Below the pieces are notes generated by a model. It was given only the letters and a program-made list of their open reading frames with translations. It was not told the DNA's origin and searched no databases. Below are positions 25,458 to 33,949 of a DNA stretch of 64,000 nucleotides, piece by piece. Made by a program: the position numbers and the translations under genes. Every line of letters starts with the position of its first letter. The first letter of the stretch is position 1. This DNA is from an uncultured Tenacibaculum sp. (GTDB lineage: Bacteria > Bacteroidota > Bacteroidia > Flavobacteriales > Flavobacteriaceae), in contig CANLQH010000007.1 of NCBI GenBank assembly GCA_947493285.1, forward strand, positions 1 through 64,000, read 5' to 3'.

Positions 25458-27857
25458 TTATATTTTACCTCTTGTTAATAAGAATAGTGAAATCAATAAC
25501 ATAATTATTAACAAACCATACGATAATAAAGCTATTGTGCTACCCGTATTAACTATTTCTGGTTCGTATTTAAATCCTATAGTATGTCTTCCTTTAGGAA
25601 TTTCCATTCCTCTTAAAACATAATTTACTCTATAATATGGAGACTGTTTTCCGTCTACATAAGCATTCCATCCATCTTTATAGTAGATCTCTGAAAATAC
25701 CGCAAACTGATCTTCATCAGCATTACTTTCGTAAACTAAATCTGTAATATCATTCTTAATTAGTGATATCTTGGCTGTAGAATTTTGTTTATACTCTAAT
25801 GGTATTTTAACTTCAAAATTACTCGTATTTAAAACTGCTTCTTTTTTCGTATTCAAACTATCTAAAGCTTTTATTTCTTCGTTAGCTGAATTAACCGTTT
25901 TTATCTCATTAACAAACCAAGCGTTTCCATTAGCTTCAGGGTTTTGCTGAACCTTATCTTCACTAGCAATAAAATACTTAGCATTTAACATATTCAACAC
26001 TTCCATATTATTTTTTGCTATTTGATAATCGAACAACTCATTATAACGCTTCATTTTAGCTGCATGATATCCTCCTATAGAATTATGAAAATACGATGTT
26101 CTTCCATCCATCATAGGGTTTGTTGCAAAATTTGCTACTCTATAATAACTTTTATCTTTTAAAATTTCCTGATCTGCTTTTGTAGGTGAAAATGGTTTTT
26201 GAACTCTCCTAGCTGATGTGAAATCTTCTTTATTTACATAATTAACATCTACTGAAACTAAATCAAAAACTATCAATCCTGCTAAAACAACTAAAACAGG
26301 AAGCTGCTTTAACTTTCCTTTTAAGTGAAACCATAATAGTCCTCCAGAAATTAAAATCAATACAAACGAACGAATACTATCGTTAAACAACATCGATTTT
26401 CTATCTGAAATTAACGCGTCAATCAATTCTGGTAATTGCTGATATTGAGCATCTCTTAATCCTTCAAAAGCAAACAAGCTCGAACCAAATAAAGCAAATA
26501 ACAAAGTAAATCCTCCTAAAACATAAAATGCTTTTTTAAGTGCATTCTCTTTCTCTTCTGAAGTTACGTTAGACGAAAAGAAATCTCTTAAAGCGATAAT
26601 TCCTAATAACGGCACACACAATTCTGCGATTACTTGAATAGATGAAACCGCTCTAAACTTGTTATACAACGGAACATAATCAATAAAAAAGTTAGTTACT
26701 AAAGGAAAGTTTTTACCCCAGCTTAATATTATTGAAAAAATAGTAGCGGAAACCAACCAGTATTTTAATCGTCCTTTAACTAAGAACACTCCTAAAAAGA
26801 ATAAGAAAAACAAAATTGCTCCGATATAAGCAGGAGCCTCTACAATAGGTTGAGTTCCCCAATAAGACAACACTCTACTTGATTCATCCTTAGCAACTTT
26901 TTTACCTGCATACCTCTCTAAAACCTGATAAAAATTAGAGTTTTCATCAAATTTATCTATCGTACCCCCTCCCATAAAACGAGGAATTATCAAATTAAAA
27001 GTTTCAGCAATACCGTAACTATATTCAGTAATATAATCTTTATCTAAACCTGTCGATTTTTCTTTAGGACTTCCGTCTGGATTAATAGTTAATTCGGATT
27101 TTCCCCGAGTACTAAAATCACCGTACTCTTTCATTGGTAACAATCTTGTTGAGTTTACCCCAATTCCAATTAACATAGCCCCTACTAATACAGCAGCTTG
27201 TTTAAAAAACACTGGTAATGTTTTTGTTTTAAAAGCTTCTATAAATTCAACAATTGCTAATATCAACAAACAAAAACCTAAATAGTAAGTCATCTGCGGA
27301 TGATTCGTATACACCTCTAAAGCCATTGCTAAAGCAGTTACTACAAACCCTAATAAATATCTTTTTTGAAAAACATATAAAACTCCAGCAATTACCAAAG
27401 GCATATACCCAATAGCGTGTGCTTTTGCATTATGACCAGCTCCGAATATAATTATTAAATACGTTGAAAACCCAAAGGATAAACTTCCTAAAATGGCTAG
27501 TTTCCAATCTATCTTTAAAGCAGTAAGTAAAAAGAAAAAACTAATAAAATATAAGAAAAGATAATCCGCTGGTCTTGGTAAAAACCGAATTGCTTTATCA
27601 ATATATCTGACAAAATCATTCGGATAATATGCACTTACTTGGTACGCTGGCATACCACTAAAAGCATTTCCTAACCAATAAGGCTCTTTTCCATTTTCTG
27701 CTCTATAATCCTTAACTTGTTTGGACATTCCGATAAACTGAGTAATATCACTCTGTTTAATTTGCTTTCCACTTAAAACAGGATTAAAATATATAACTGA
27801 TGCTATTACAAAAACAATAATTGCAATAGCATACGGTAGTAACTTTTTAAAATTCAT
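25458..27857 (-). CDS. YfhO family membrane protein
   Basis: 799 aa with about 12 predicted transmembrane segments and a soluble C-terminal part before the last TM. It starts with a TM and the typical loop DITQFIGMSKQVKDYR, then EPYWLGNAFSGMPAYQVSAYYPND. In Firmicutes YfhO takes part in glycosylating lipoteichoic acid; in Bacteroidota the role is unknown. GT-C-like architecture (acidic loop after TM1) suggests use of a polyprenyl-linked sugar, by inference. It stands between DUF4834 and the LamG protein gene on the same strand. Confidence 0.88.
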   Translation of the reverse strand: MNFKKLLPYAIAIIVFVIASVIYFNPVLSGKQIKQSDITQFIGMSKQVKDYRAENGKEPYWLGNAFSGMPAYQVSAYYPNDFVRYIDKAIRFLPRPADYLFLYFISFFFLLTALKIDWKLAILGSLSFGFSTYLIIIFGAGHNAKAHAIGYMPLVIAGVLYVFQKRYLLGFVVTALAMALEVYTNHPQMTYYLGFCLLILAIVEFIEAFKTKTLPVFFKQAAVLVGAMLIGIGVNSTRLLPMKEYGDFSTRGKSELTINPDGSPKEKSTGLDKDYITEYSYGIAETFNLIIPRFMGGGTIDKFDENSNFYQVLERYAGKKVAKDESSRVLSYWGTQPIVEAPAYIGAILFFLFFLGVFLVKGRLKYWLVSATIFSIILSWGKNFPLVTNFFIDYVPLYNKFRAVSSIQVIAELCVPLLGIIALRDFFSSNVTSEEKENALKKAFYVLGGFTLLFALFGSSLFAFEGLRDAQYQQLPELIDALISDRKSMLFNDSIRSFVLILISGGLLWFHLKGKLKQLPVLVVLAGLIVFDLVSVDVNYVNKEDFTSARRVQKPFSPTKADQEILKDKSYYRVANFATNPMMDGRTSYFHNSIGGYHAAKMKRYNELFDYQIAKNNMEVLNMLNAKYFIASEDKVQQNPEANGNAWFVNEIKTVNSANEEIKALDSLNTKKEAVLNTSNFEVKIPLEYKQNSTAKISLIKNDITDLVYESNADEDQFAVFSEIYYKDGWNAYVDGKQSPYYRVNYVLRGMEIPKGRHTIGFKYEPEIVNTGSTIALLSYGLLIIMLLISLFLLTRGKI

Positions 27858-27859
27858 AA

Positions 27860-28114
27860 TTAGTCTAGTTCTTCAAAGTCAACATATTCTCCTACAGAAT
27901 TGTTGCTTTGTTTTCCGTTTTGAGGTTTTTTATCAATAACCGTTTTCCCTTCTTCTACAGAAGATTCTTGTTGTTGATTTCTATATTGTTGTTCAGCTTT
28001 CTTTTGAACTTTATCTACCGCCTTTTTTAATAAGTACGGAGCAAATAATTTTACCACAAACTTAATTACATAATAGGCTAAAATTATAATTAATAAAGTT
28101 CTTAAAAAATTCAT
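27860..28114 (-). CDS. DUF4834 family small membrane protein
   Basis: 84 aa from the internal ATG at 28114, which gives the family N-terminus MNFLRTLLIIILAYYVIKF. An upstream in-frame ATG (28177) would add a poorly conserved stretch. One N-terminal transmembrane segment, a lysine-rich amphipathic stretch, and an acidic tail ending YVDFEELD. Function unknown. Regularly adjacent to the YfhO gene in Flavobacteriaceae, here two bases upstream of it. Confidence 0.75.
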   Translation of the reverse strand: MNFLRTLLIIILAYYVIKFVVKLFAPYLLKKAVDKVQKKAEQQYRNQQQESSVEEGKTVIDKKPQNGKQSNNSVGEYVDFEELD

Positions 28115-28223
28115 AGGACCAGCTTCATTTATATGGATCATCTTTCTCTTAATAAAAAAATCTATCAAAAATAACAATTTGAAGTAAAACGAAGCGTTAA
28201 GACTTTACAAAACTTATATTATA

Positions 28224-28251
28224 TTGTAATTCGTATTTTTACGTATGTTTG
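28224..28251 (+). promoter_or_regulatory. Promoter of the outer-membrane protein gene
   Basis: TTG (28224-28226), 17-bp spacer, TATGTTTG (28244-28251). Full match to the flavobacterial consensus, 28 nt before the ATG. Confidence 0.65.
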
Positions 28252-28279
28252 TAAAAATTGAATAAATTGAATTTATAAC

Positions 28280-29608
28280 ATGACTAAGAAACTTTTTTTG
28301 TTTTTTGCTTTTTGCTCAACTTTAATTGTAAATGCACAGTACACCTCAGTTATAAATTCAAACCGTCCAGGTTTTTCCGAGAGCCCATACAGTGTTGGAT
28401 CAGGAGTTTATCAATTTGAAAGTAGTTTGTTTTTCAGAAAAGCAAACGCGACACCAACTTTTAGTAATCCTCAAGCATTAGGTTTAAATTTATTATTTAG
28501 AACAAGTTTTATTTCAGAAAAATTAGAACTAAATGTAAACACCACTTTACAGCATGATAAAATTGCTTTTAAAAATATTTTTGAGTCATCATACAACAAA
28601 ACTGGATTAAGTCAATTGACTCTTGGAGCTAAATACTTAGTATACACCCCTAAGTACGATAATAAAAAAGATGAAATAAGAAGTTGGAAAGCAAGACATT
28701 CTTTTGATTATAAAAGATGGATACCACATGTTGGGGTTTATGCTGGTATAAATTTTGGAAGTATTTTATCAGATTTTCATGAAAAAGGTGGTGTAAGCCC
28801 TAAAGTAGGAGTTTTACTACAAAATGAATTTTCAGACAAGTTACGTATGGTAACTAATTTTTATTACGATTATATCGGTACCAATTTTTCAGAATTTTCT
28901 TATGTGCTTACAGGAACATATAATTTTAATGATTATTGGTCTGGATTTGCTGAAATTCAAGGAATCTTTGAAAAATACGAAACCAAAAGTAATATTGGTG
29001 CTGGTGCAGCATATCTTTTTAGCGAAAATCTTCAATTTAATGCAGCAGTTAGAGCTACTTTCCAACAAAACGAAATTGGATTTTATACAGGCTTAGGAGT
29101 ATCTTATAGATTAAATAGACATCAAGATGATTTTGTTGAAATAGATGAATTTGGTAATAAAATAGAAGAACAAGAAGAAGTTAAATACAACGAGAATAAA
29201 GGGTTCTTTGGTCGACTATTTGGCAAAGTTAAAAACGTATTTAAAAAGAAAGACAAGCAAACTATTACTGTAAATGACGGAGAAAAGGAAGAAGAAATCA
29301 CCGTTGAAAAACCAAGAAGAGAGCGCCAAAAATCATTAATTGATGTTATAGAAAAAGAAGATAAAAAATTAAAAAAGAAAGCGACTAAAGCAGAAAAAAG
29401 AGCTGCAAAAAAAGCTAAAAAGAAAGCAGAAAAAGACGCAAAGAAGAAAGAAAAAGAACGATTAAAACTTGAAAAGAAACTACAGAAAGATGCCGAAAAA
29501 GAAGCTAAGCAAAAAGAAAAAGATCGTTTAAAGCTAGAAAAAGAAATTAAAAAACTAGAAGAAGACTTAAAAAAAGAAGAAGAGGAAGAACAGAAAAAAG
29601 ATAATTAA
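28280..29608 (+). CDS. Outer-membrane transporter-like barrel with charged C-terminal tail
   Basis: 442 aa. Signal peptide (MTKKLFLFFAFCSTLIVNA), then NRPGFSESPYSVGSGVYQFE, typical of the phenol_MetA_deg-like outer-membrane family, with beta strands to about residue 285. The last 140 residues are unusual: almost only Lys, Glu, Ala and Asp, a predicted long charged coiled coil (KKAEKDAKKKEKERLKLEKK and similar). The barrel should sit in the outer membrane with the tail in the periplasm, where it could bind peptidoglycan or partner proteins; that is inference. Confidence 0.75.
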   Translation: MTKKLFLFFAFCSTLIVNAQYTSVINSNRPGFSESPYSVGSGVYQFESSLFFRKANATPTFSNPQALGLNLLFRTSFISEKLELNVNTTLQHDKIAFKNIFESSYNKTGLSQLTLGAKYLVYTPKYDNKKDEIRSWKARHSFDYKRWIPHVGVYAGINFGSILSDFHEKGGVSPKVGVLLQNEFSDKLRMVTNFYYDYIGTNFSEFSYVLTGTYNFNDYWSGFAEIQGIFEKYETKSNIGAGAAYLFSENLQFNAAVRATFQQNEIGFYTGLGVSYRLNRHQDDFVEIDEFGNKIEEQEEVKYNENKGFFGRLFGKVKNVFKKKDKQTITVNDGEKEEEITVEKPRRERQKSLIDVIEKEDKKLKKKATKAEKRAAKKAKKKAEKDAKKKEKERLKLEKKLQKDAEKEAKQKEKDRLKLEKEIKKLEEDLKKEEEEEQKKDN

Positions 29609-29699
29609 ACTAGCTTTCAATAAAAAAAAGTTGAGTTTCAATTTCACATAAGCACAATATAACTTAATCCGATTGGGCAATCGCCCGCGATTAAAATCT

Positions 29700-29707
29700 T
29701 ACATTTG
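29700..29707 (+). promoter_or_regulatory. -7 element (TACATTTG) giving a near-leaderless mRNA
   Basis: Only 4 nt separate TACATTTG from the next ATG (29712), so the transcript should begin at about the start codon. A small GGGC-AATC-GCCC hairpin lies just upstream (near 29675-29686). Confidence 0.5.
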
Positions 29708-29711
29708 CTGT

Positions 29712-30830
29712 ATGATTACAATTAAAGAAATAACTACTAAAAAGGAAATGAAACAATTTGTTAAATTTCCTTTTTCTCTTTATAAAAACAATAAATACTG
29801 GGTTCCACCAATTATTAAAGATGAAGTTGATAGCTTCGATAAAAATAAAAACCCTGTTTTTGAACACGCCAATGCTCAATTTTTCATTGCATTAAAAAAC
29901 AATGTAATTGTAGGTAGAGTTGTTGCTATTATAAACACCTACGAAATTGAACAGCAAAACATCAAAAAAATGCGTTTTGGTTGGTTTGATGTAATTGACG
30001 ACATAGAAGTTACCAAAGCTTTATTAGAAAAAGTTAAAGAAATTGGGCGTGCAAACAACCTTGAATATATTGAAGGTCCTGTAGGATTTAACAACCTTGA
30101 TAAAACAGGTGTACTAGTTGATGGATTCGATCATATCGGAACTATGATTACTTGGTACAACCACCCATATTATTCAAAGCATTTAGAACAATTAGGTTTT
30201 ATAAAAGAGAAAGAATATTTAGAAAATAAATTTCTTTTTAAAAATGTTGATGCAAAGAAATACAAAAGAATTAGTAATTTAATTCAAAAAAGATATGAAT
30301 TAACACCTTTAGATTTTACTTCAACTAAAAAGATAATGCCTTATGTAGATGAGATGTTTGAGCTTTTTAGTAAGTCTTACTCAAAGCTTTCAACTTTCGT
30401 CCCTATTTCTGATGTACAAATACAACATTTCAAAAAAAAGTATATCAGTTTTATTAACCCTGAGTATATTAAATTTGTTGTAAACAAAGAGAACAAACTG
30501 GTAGCCTTTGCTATTGTGATGCCTTCATTTTCTGAAGCCTTACAAAAGGCAAATGGAAAACTTTTCCCTTTCGGATTATTCCATTTATTAAACGCTCGTA
30601 AAAACTCTAAAGATGTTACTTTTTATTTAATTGGTGTTGATCCAGAATATCAAAATAAAGGAGTTCCGGCTATTATTTTTGACCAATATACCGACACCTT
30701 TACTCCAAAAGGAATTGAAAATTGTATTCGTACTCCTGAACTAGCTGACAACACAGCAATACATCAAATTTGGAGGGATTTTAATCCTACAACTCATAAA
30801 GTAAGAAGAACTTATAAACAAGATTTATAA
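29712..30830 (+). CDS. GNAT-like N-acetyltransferase family protein (YghO-like)
   Basis: 372 aa from ATG 29712; the frame can extend upstream to 29673, but that would start before the promoter. FVKFPFSLYKNNKYWVPP is the typical beginning of this Bacteroidota family. The C-terminal half holds a GNAT-like acetyl-CoA region (FYLIGVDPEYQNKGVPAIIF, with Q-x-x-G). Substrate unknown. Its stop overlaps the rsmE start (TAATG), so the two are co-translated. Confidence 0.75.
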   Translation: MITIKEITTKKEMKQFVKFPFSLYKNNKYWVPPIIKDEVDSFDKNKNPVFEHANAQFFIALKNNVIVGRVVAIINTYEIEQQNIKKMRFGWFDVIDDIEVTKALLEKVKEIGRANNLEYIEGPVGFNNLDKTGVLVDGFDHIGTMITWYNHPYYSKHLEQLGFIKEKEYLENKFLFKNVDAKKYKRISNLIQKRYELTPLDFTSTKKIMPYVDEMFELFSKSYSKLSTFVPISDVQIQHFKKKYISFINPEYIKFVVNKENKLVAFAIVMPSFSEALQKANGKLFPFGLFHLLNARKNSKDVTFYLIGVDPEYQNKGVPAIIFDQYTDTFTPKGIENCIRTPELADNTAIHQIWRDFNPTTHKVRRTYKQDL

Positions 30831-31540
30831 TGCAACTATTTTTTAATCCAAACATTACAACAGAAACAACTCAAATAACTTTCGAAAAGGAAGAGAGTCG
30901 TCATATTGTTAGAGTTTTAAGAAAAAAAGAAGGTGATATTTTGCATATAACGAACGGAGTAGGGTTTTTATTTTTTGCTGAAATATCTATACCAAACGAC
31001 AAAAAATGTGTTGCTGTTATTACTAAGTTTGAAGAAAAGAAAAAAAGTAGAGACTATTATTTACATGTTGCTATTGCTCCGACAAAGAACAATGATCGTT
31101 TAGAGTGGTTTTTAGAAAAAGCTACTGAAATTGGAATTGATGAAATAACACCTATAATTTGTGACAATTCCGAAAGAAAAGTGGTAAAAATTGAACGTTT
31201 ATCGAAAATTGTTCAATCAGCAATGAAACAATCTTTGCAGTTTACAATTCCAAAGCTTAATAATCCAATTAAATTTTCTGAATTTATAAATCAAGATTTT
31301 AATTCAGAACTGTTTATTGCTCATTGCGAAGAAGGTAGTGATAAACATTTCTTAAAAAACAGCATCACTTCTAAATCAAACTACACGATACTTATAGGTC
31401 CTGAAGGTGATTTTTCTACAGCTGAAATAAAAAAATCTTTATCAAATAACTTTAAACCTATCTCTCTAGGAGAAAATCGTTTACGTACAGAAACTGCTGG
31501 ACTCAATGTAGTTCAATCTATTTCTTTCGTGCATCAATAG
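30830..31540 (+). CDS. rsmE: 16S rRNA (uracil-1498-N3)-methyltransferase
   Basis: 236 aa SPOUT methyltransferase. An N-terminal PUA-like domain contains ESRHIVRVLRKKEGD. The knotted C-terminal domain has IGPEGDFSTAEI and LGENRLRTETAGL, the two SAM-binding knot motifs of RsmE. It methylates U1498 in the decoding region of 16S rRNA. Cotranscribed with the GNAT-like gene. Confidence 0.95.
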   Translation: MQLFFNPNITTETTQITFEKEESRHIVRVLRKKEGDILHITNGVGFLFFAEISIPNDKKCVAVITKFEEKKKSRDYYLHVAIAPTKNNDRLEWFLEKATEIGIDEITPIICDNSERKVVKIERLSKIVQSAMKQSLQFTIPKLNNPIKFSEFINQDFNSELFIAHCEEGSDKHFLKNSITSKSNYTILIGPEGDFSTAEIKKSLSNNFKPISLGENRLRTETAGLNVVQSISFVHQ

Positions 31541-31581
31541 CTCATTTTTTGTATATTTAGAATCTAATCAAATTATTTCTG

Positions 31582-32757
31582 TTGAATACTACTACAATTT
31601 TCAACCTTTTTTTATTAGTTAGTGCGATACATGGTTTTGGCTTTAGCTTAATTCTTTTCTGTTCAAAGAACGGTAGAGAAAAGAGTATGCTTTATTTAAA
31701 CCTATTAATTCTAGCTATCTCTTTAAACAACATTCAATCTTGGGCTCTTGAAAAACATTTATTTCAACACAAATTTTTTCTAGATTATCTACAAATACCA
31801 TGGCATTTTTTAGCCATGCCGTTTTTATATATGTTTTTGGTTAACTATTTAAATTTAGCTGAAAAATCTATTAAACTACTACGATTTATATTGCCAATAT
31901 TCGTTGTAATAATAATAACTCAAATAAGCTTTGTTTACAGCTATAGTAATTCAACTTCATCTAAAGAAAATTTAGATTTCGTTTATGAACGCTATACCTC
32001 TTTCGAAGAGATCTTTAGCTTAATAGTATCATTAAGTATATTTATTTATTCATTTTATATTTTATATAAAAAAGAAAATCTTTTCCCTAAAATACTATCT
32101 TATGATAACTTAAAATGGATACACACATTTTTTAAGTTAACTTCAGTAGGATATGCTTTATGGGTCCTGGCATTGGTTATAAAAGTAAAAATGAATTTTA
32201 CCGGATTTCTTTTTTCTTATTACCCACTTAGAATTTACACAACTATTCTTATTTATTGGTTAGGTTACCAAGGATTAAGACAAATTCGTATATTAAAAGA
32301 GCGTAAACAAATTAGAAAATCGCTTCAAATAAACTTAAATGGTGAAATTGATGTTGAAGCAAAAAACTTAAGTAAAAAAGACGTTTTTTCTGACACAGAT
32401 AAATATAGAGAGCAATTTGAAGAAATTGATGAATTTATAAAAGAAAACAAAAAATTTTTACTTACTAAATACACACTACAAAACCTATCAGAAGACACTA
32501 ATTTAAGCTCAAGTACACTTTCTTTAATTGTAAATAACACATACGGTAAATCATTTACAGATTATCTAAATACAATGAGAGTAGAACAAGCAAAAACATT
32601 ATTGTTAGATCCTGAATATGAAAATTACACCATAACTTCTATAGGTTTGGAGTCTGGATTCAATTCAAAATCGACTTTCTATACTGTTTTTAAAAAATAT
32701 TCTGGAAGTACACCTGTAGAATTCAAAAACAAATCTAGAGCAGGAATTTACAGCTAG
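31582..32757 (+). CDS. Membrane-bound AraC-family transcriptional regulator
   Basis: 391 aa from a TTG start; the only upstream in-frame alternative is CTG, the first internal ATG is 35 codons in, and an in-frame stop lies at 31558. The N-terminal 230 residues form about seven or eight transmembrane helices. A cytoplasmic linker follows, then an AraC-type double HTH with TLQNLSEDTNLSSSTLSLIV and SIGLESGFNSKSTFYTVFKK. Such fusions sense a membrane or extracellular signal and bind DNA directly. The two units downstream each carry the same inverted-repeat operator (GTTCGRAAACATC half-sites), making them its likely targets. Confidence 0.85.
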   Translation: MNTTTIFNLFLLVSAIHGFGFSLILFCSKNGREKSMLYLNLLILAISLNNIQSWALEKHLFQHKFFLDYLQIPWHFLAMPFLYMFLVNYLNLAEKSIKLLRFILPIFVVIIITQISFVYSYSNSTSSKENLDFVYERYTSFEEIFSLIVSLSIFIYSFYILYKKENLFPKILSYDNLKWIHTFFKLTSVGYALWVLALVIKVKMNFTGFLFSYYPLRIYTTILIYWLGYQGLRQIRILKERKQIRKSLQINLNGEIDVEAKNLSKKDVFSDTDKYREQFEEIDEFIKENKKFLLTKYTLQNLSEDTNLSSSTLSLIVNNTYGKSFTDYLNTMRVEQAKTLLLDPEYENYTITSIGLESGFNSKSTFYTVFKKYSGSTPVEFKNKSRAGIYS

Positions 32758-32829
32758 AAATCAACAACATACACCAAACAAGACTCAATTCTACCAAAAG
32801 AAAATAAACGTTCTTTTTATAAAACATCG

Positions 32830-32862
32830 GTTCGAAAACATCTAGATTGGATGATTCCGAAC
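32830..32862 (+). promoter_or_regulatory. Inverted-repeat operator of unit C
   Basis: Half-sites GTTCGAAAACATC and (reverse) GTTCGGAATCATC, 11 of 13 matching, separated by 7 bp. The operator ends exactly 21 bp before the -7 element. Upstream TCTTTTTATAAAA (32812-32824) is shared with unit D. Confidence 0.72.
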
Positions 32863-32883
32863 TCTAAAAACACTGTTTAATTG

Positions 32884-32891
32884 TAAATTTG
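32884..32891 (+). promoter_or_regulatory. -7 element of unit C
   Basis: TAAATTTG, perfect TAnnTTTG, 21 bp after the operator. Confidence 0.65.
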
Positions 32892-32897
32892 TACCAA

Positions 32898-33031
32898 GAA
32901 ATTATTAAGATGAAAATTTTGAAGGGTTTTTCAGCTTATAGAAATTTCTAAAAATCTTTGTTGAGTTTACTCAATAGTGAAAAAGAAAGGGATTAAACCT
33001 AAAAACACCAATAAATATATTGGTGTTTTTT
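32898..33031 (+). ncRNA. Putative small RNA C (AraC-linked, G-rich motifs)
   Basis: Predicted transcript of about 135 nt ending at a strong terminator. It contains AAGGG at 32922-32926 and 32987-32991. One small ORF begins 12 nt in (32910-32951, MKILKGFSAYRNF), so a leader-peptide or dual-function RNA is possible. It has the same architecture as unit D, with the same terminator stem sequence. Confidence 0.6.
32910..32951 (+). CDS. Possible 13-residue peptide inside RNA C
   Basis: ATG to TAA encoding MKILKGFSAYRNF near the 5' end of putative RNA C. No counterpart exists in RNA D and nothing else supports translation; treat it as a candidate only. Confidence 0.2.
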   Translation: MKILKGFSAYRNF

Positions 33032-33032
33032 A
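33001..33032 (+). terminator. Intrinsic terminator of unit C
   Basis: 13-bp perfect stem AAAAACACCAATA / TATTGGTGTTTTT with loop AATA and a closing T-tract. Confidence 0.9.
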
Positions 33033-33098
33033 GTTTTTATACCATCATGTTGTTTATTTAAAAACAATCTACTCTCATCATCTTTTTATAAAAAGTCA

Positions 33099-33131
33099 GT
33101 TCGGAAACACATAAAACGGATGTTTTCGAAC
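33099..33131 (+). promoter_or_regulatory. Inverted-repeat operator of unit D
   Basis: Half-sites GTTCGGAAACACA and (reverse) GTTCGAAAACATC, with a 7-bp spacer. Same 33-bp frame as unit C, again ending exactly 21 bp before the -7 element, and preceded by the same TCTTTTTATAAAA block (33081-33093). Confidence 0.72.
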
Positions 33132-33152
33132 TCATATATTTTGAAACAAACC

Positions 33153-33160
33153 TATCTTTG
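33153..33160 (+). promoter_or_regulatory. -7 element of unit D
   Basis: TATCTTTG, perfect TAnnTTTG, 21 bp after the operator. Confidence 0.65.
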
Positions 33161-33166
33161 ATGTGA

Positions 33167-33262
33167 AGTTATATAACTGTTGAGAATATTAAGGGGATTT
33201 TCAATTAAAAAAAATAATTTCTTAAGGGGAAAAAAACACCAATAGCAATATTGGTGTTTTTT
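33167..33262 (+). ncRNA. Putative small RNA D (AraC-linked, G-rich motifs)
   Basis: About 96 nt without a usable ATG. It has TTAAGGGG twice (33189-33196 and 33222-33229), each exactly complementary to the CCCCTTAA type motif of the Crp-linked RNAs. TATTAAGGGG (33187-33196) pairs over 10 nt with RNA B. An alternative reading is an attenuator leader for the DUF4159 gene, which starts 43 nt after the terminator. Confidence 0.6.
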
Positions 33263-33263
33263 A
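33231..33263 (+). terminator. Intrinsic terminator of unit D
   Basis: 14-bp perfect stem AAAAAACACCAATA / TATTGGTGTTTTTT, loop GCAA. The stem core is the same as unit C. Confidence 0.9.
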
Positions 33264-33304
33264 TTGTTCTTTTACTATATTGCTTTTACAATCCGACTCC
33301 ATTT

Positions 33305-33949
33305 ATGAAAAGCATTATTATATACTTTTTTTTACTTACCTCTACTTACTCACTAAATGCTCAACAATTAGCTATTTTAAAATATAATGGAGGTGGAGAC
33401 TGGTATGCAAACCCCACAGCTTTACCAAATCTTATAAACTTTTGCAACACCAATTCAAAGACTTTAATAGACTCAAAGATTCAAACGACTACATTAGACG
33501 ATGAATCAATAAACAATTACCCAATAGTATTTCTTACTGGTCATGGTAATGTGTTTTTTTCAAATAGAGAAGCTAAAAACTTAAGAGGGTATTTAATATC
33601 TGGTGGATTCTTACATATTTCAGATAATTACGGATTGGACAAGTATATTCGTAGGGAACTGAAAAAAGTTTTTCCTAAACTCAGTCTTCAAGAAATACCA
33701 AACAATCATCCTATTTATCATCAAAAATTTTCTTTTCCAAAAGGACTTCCTAAAATTCATGAGCACAATAAAAAACCCCCACAAGGCTTTGGAATTTTCT
33801 ACAACGGAAGATTGGTTGTTTTTTATGATTATGAGAGTGATTTAAGCGATGGGTGGGAAGACACAGAAGTACATAACAACCCTAAAGAGATTAGAGAGAA
33901 AGCTTTAAAAATGGGATCAAACATTGTAGAATATGCCTTTAAACATTAA
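33305..33949 (+). CDS. DUF4159 domain-containing secreted protein
   Basis: 214 aa from ATG 33305, which opens a clear signal peptide (MKSIIIYFFLLTSTYSLNAQ). An in-frame upstream start at 33251 would lie inside the terminator of unit D and is rejected. The body (QLAILKYNGGGDWYANPTAL, IVFLTGHGN, LRGYLISGGFLHISDNYG) matches DUF4159, a GATase-like fold often found near MoxR/BatA systems. Function unknown. It overlaps the next gene by 17 bases. Confidence 0.85.
   Translation: MKSIIIYFFLLTSTYSLNAQQLAILKYNGGGDWYANPTALPNLINFCNTNSKTLIDSKIQTTTLDDESINNYPIVFLTGHGNVFFSNREAKNLRGYLISGGFLHISDNYGLDKYIRRELKKVFPKLSLQEIPNNHPIYHQKFSFPKGLPKIHEHNKKPPQGFGIFYNGRLVVFYDYESDLSDGWEDTEVHNNPKEIREKALKMGSNIVEYAFKH

Noticed and set aside
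33251..33304. Upstream start for the DUF4159 protein
   Set aside because: It would begin inside the terminator of unit D and would hide the clear signal peptide that starts at 33305.
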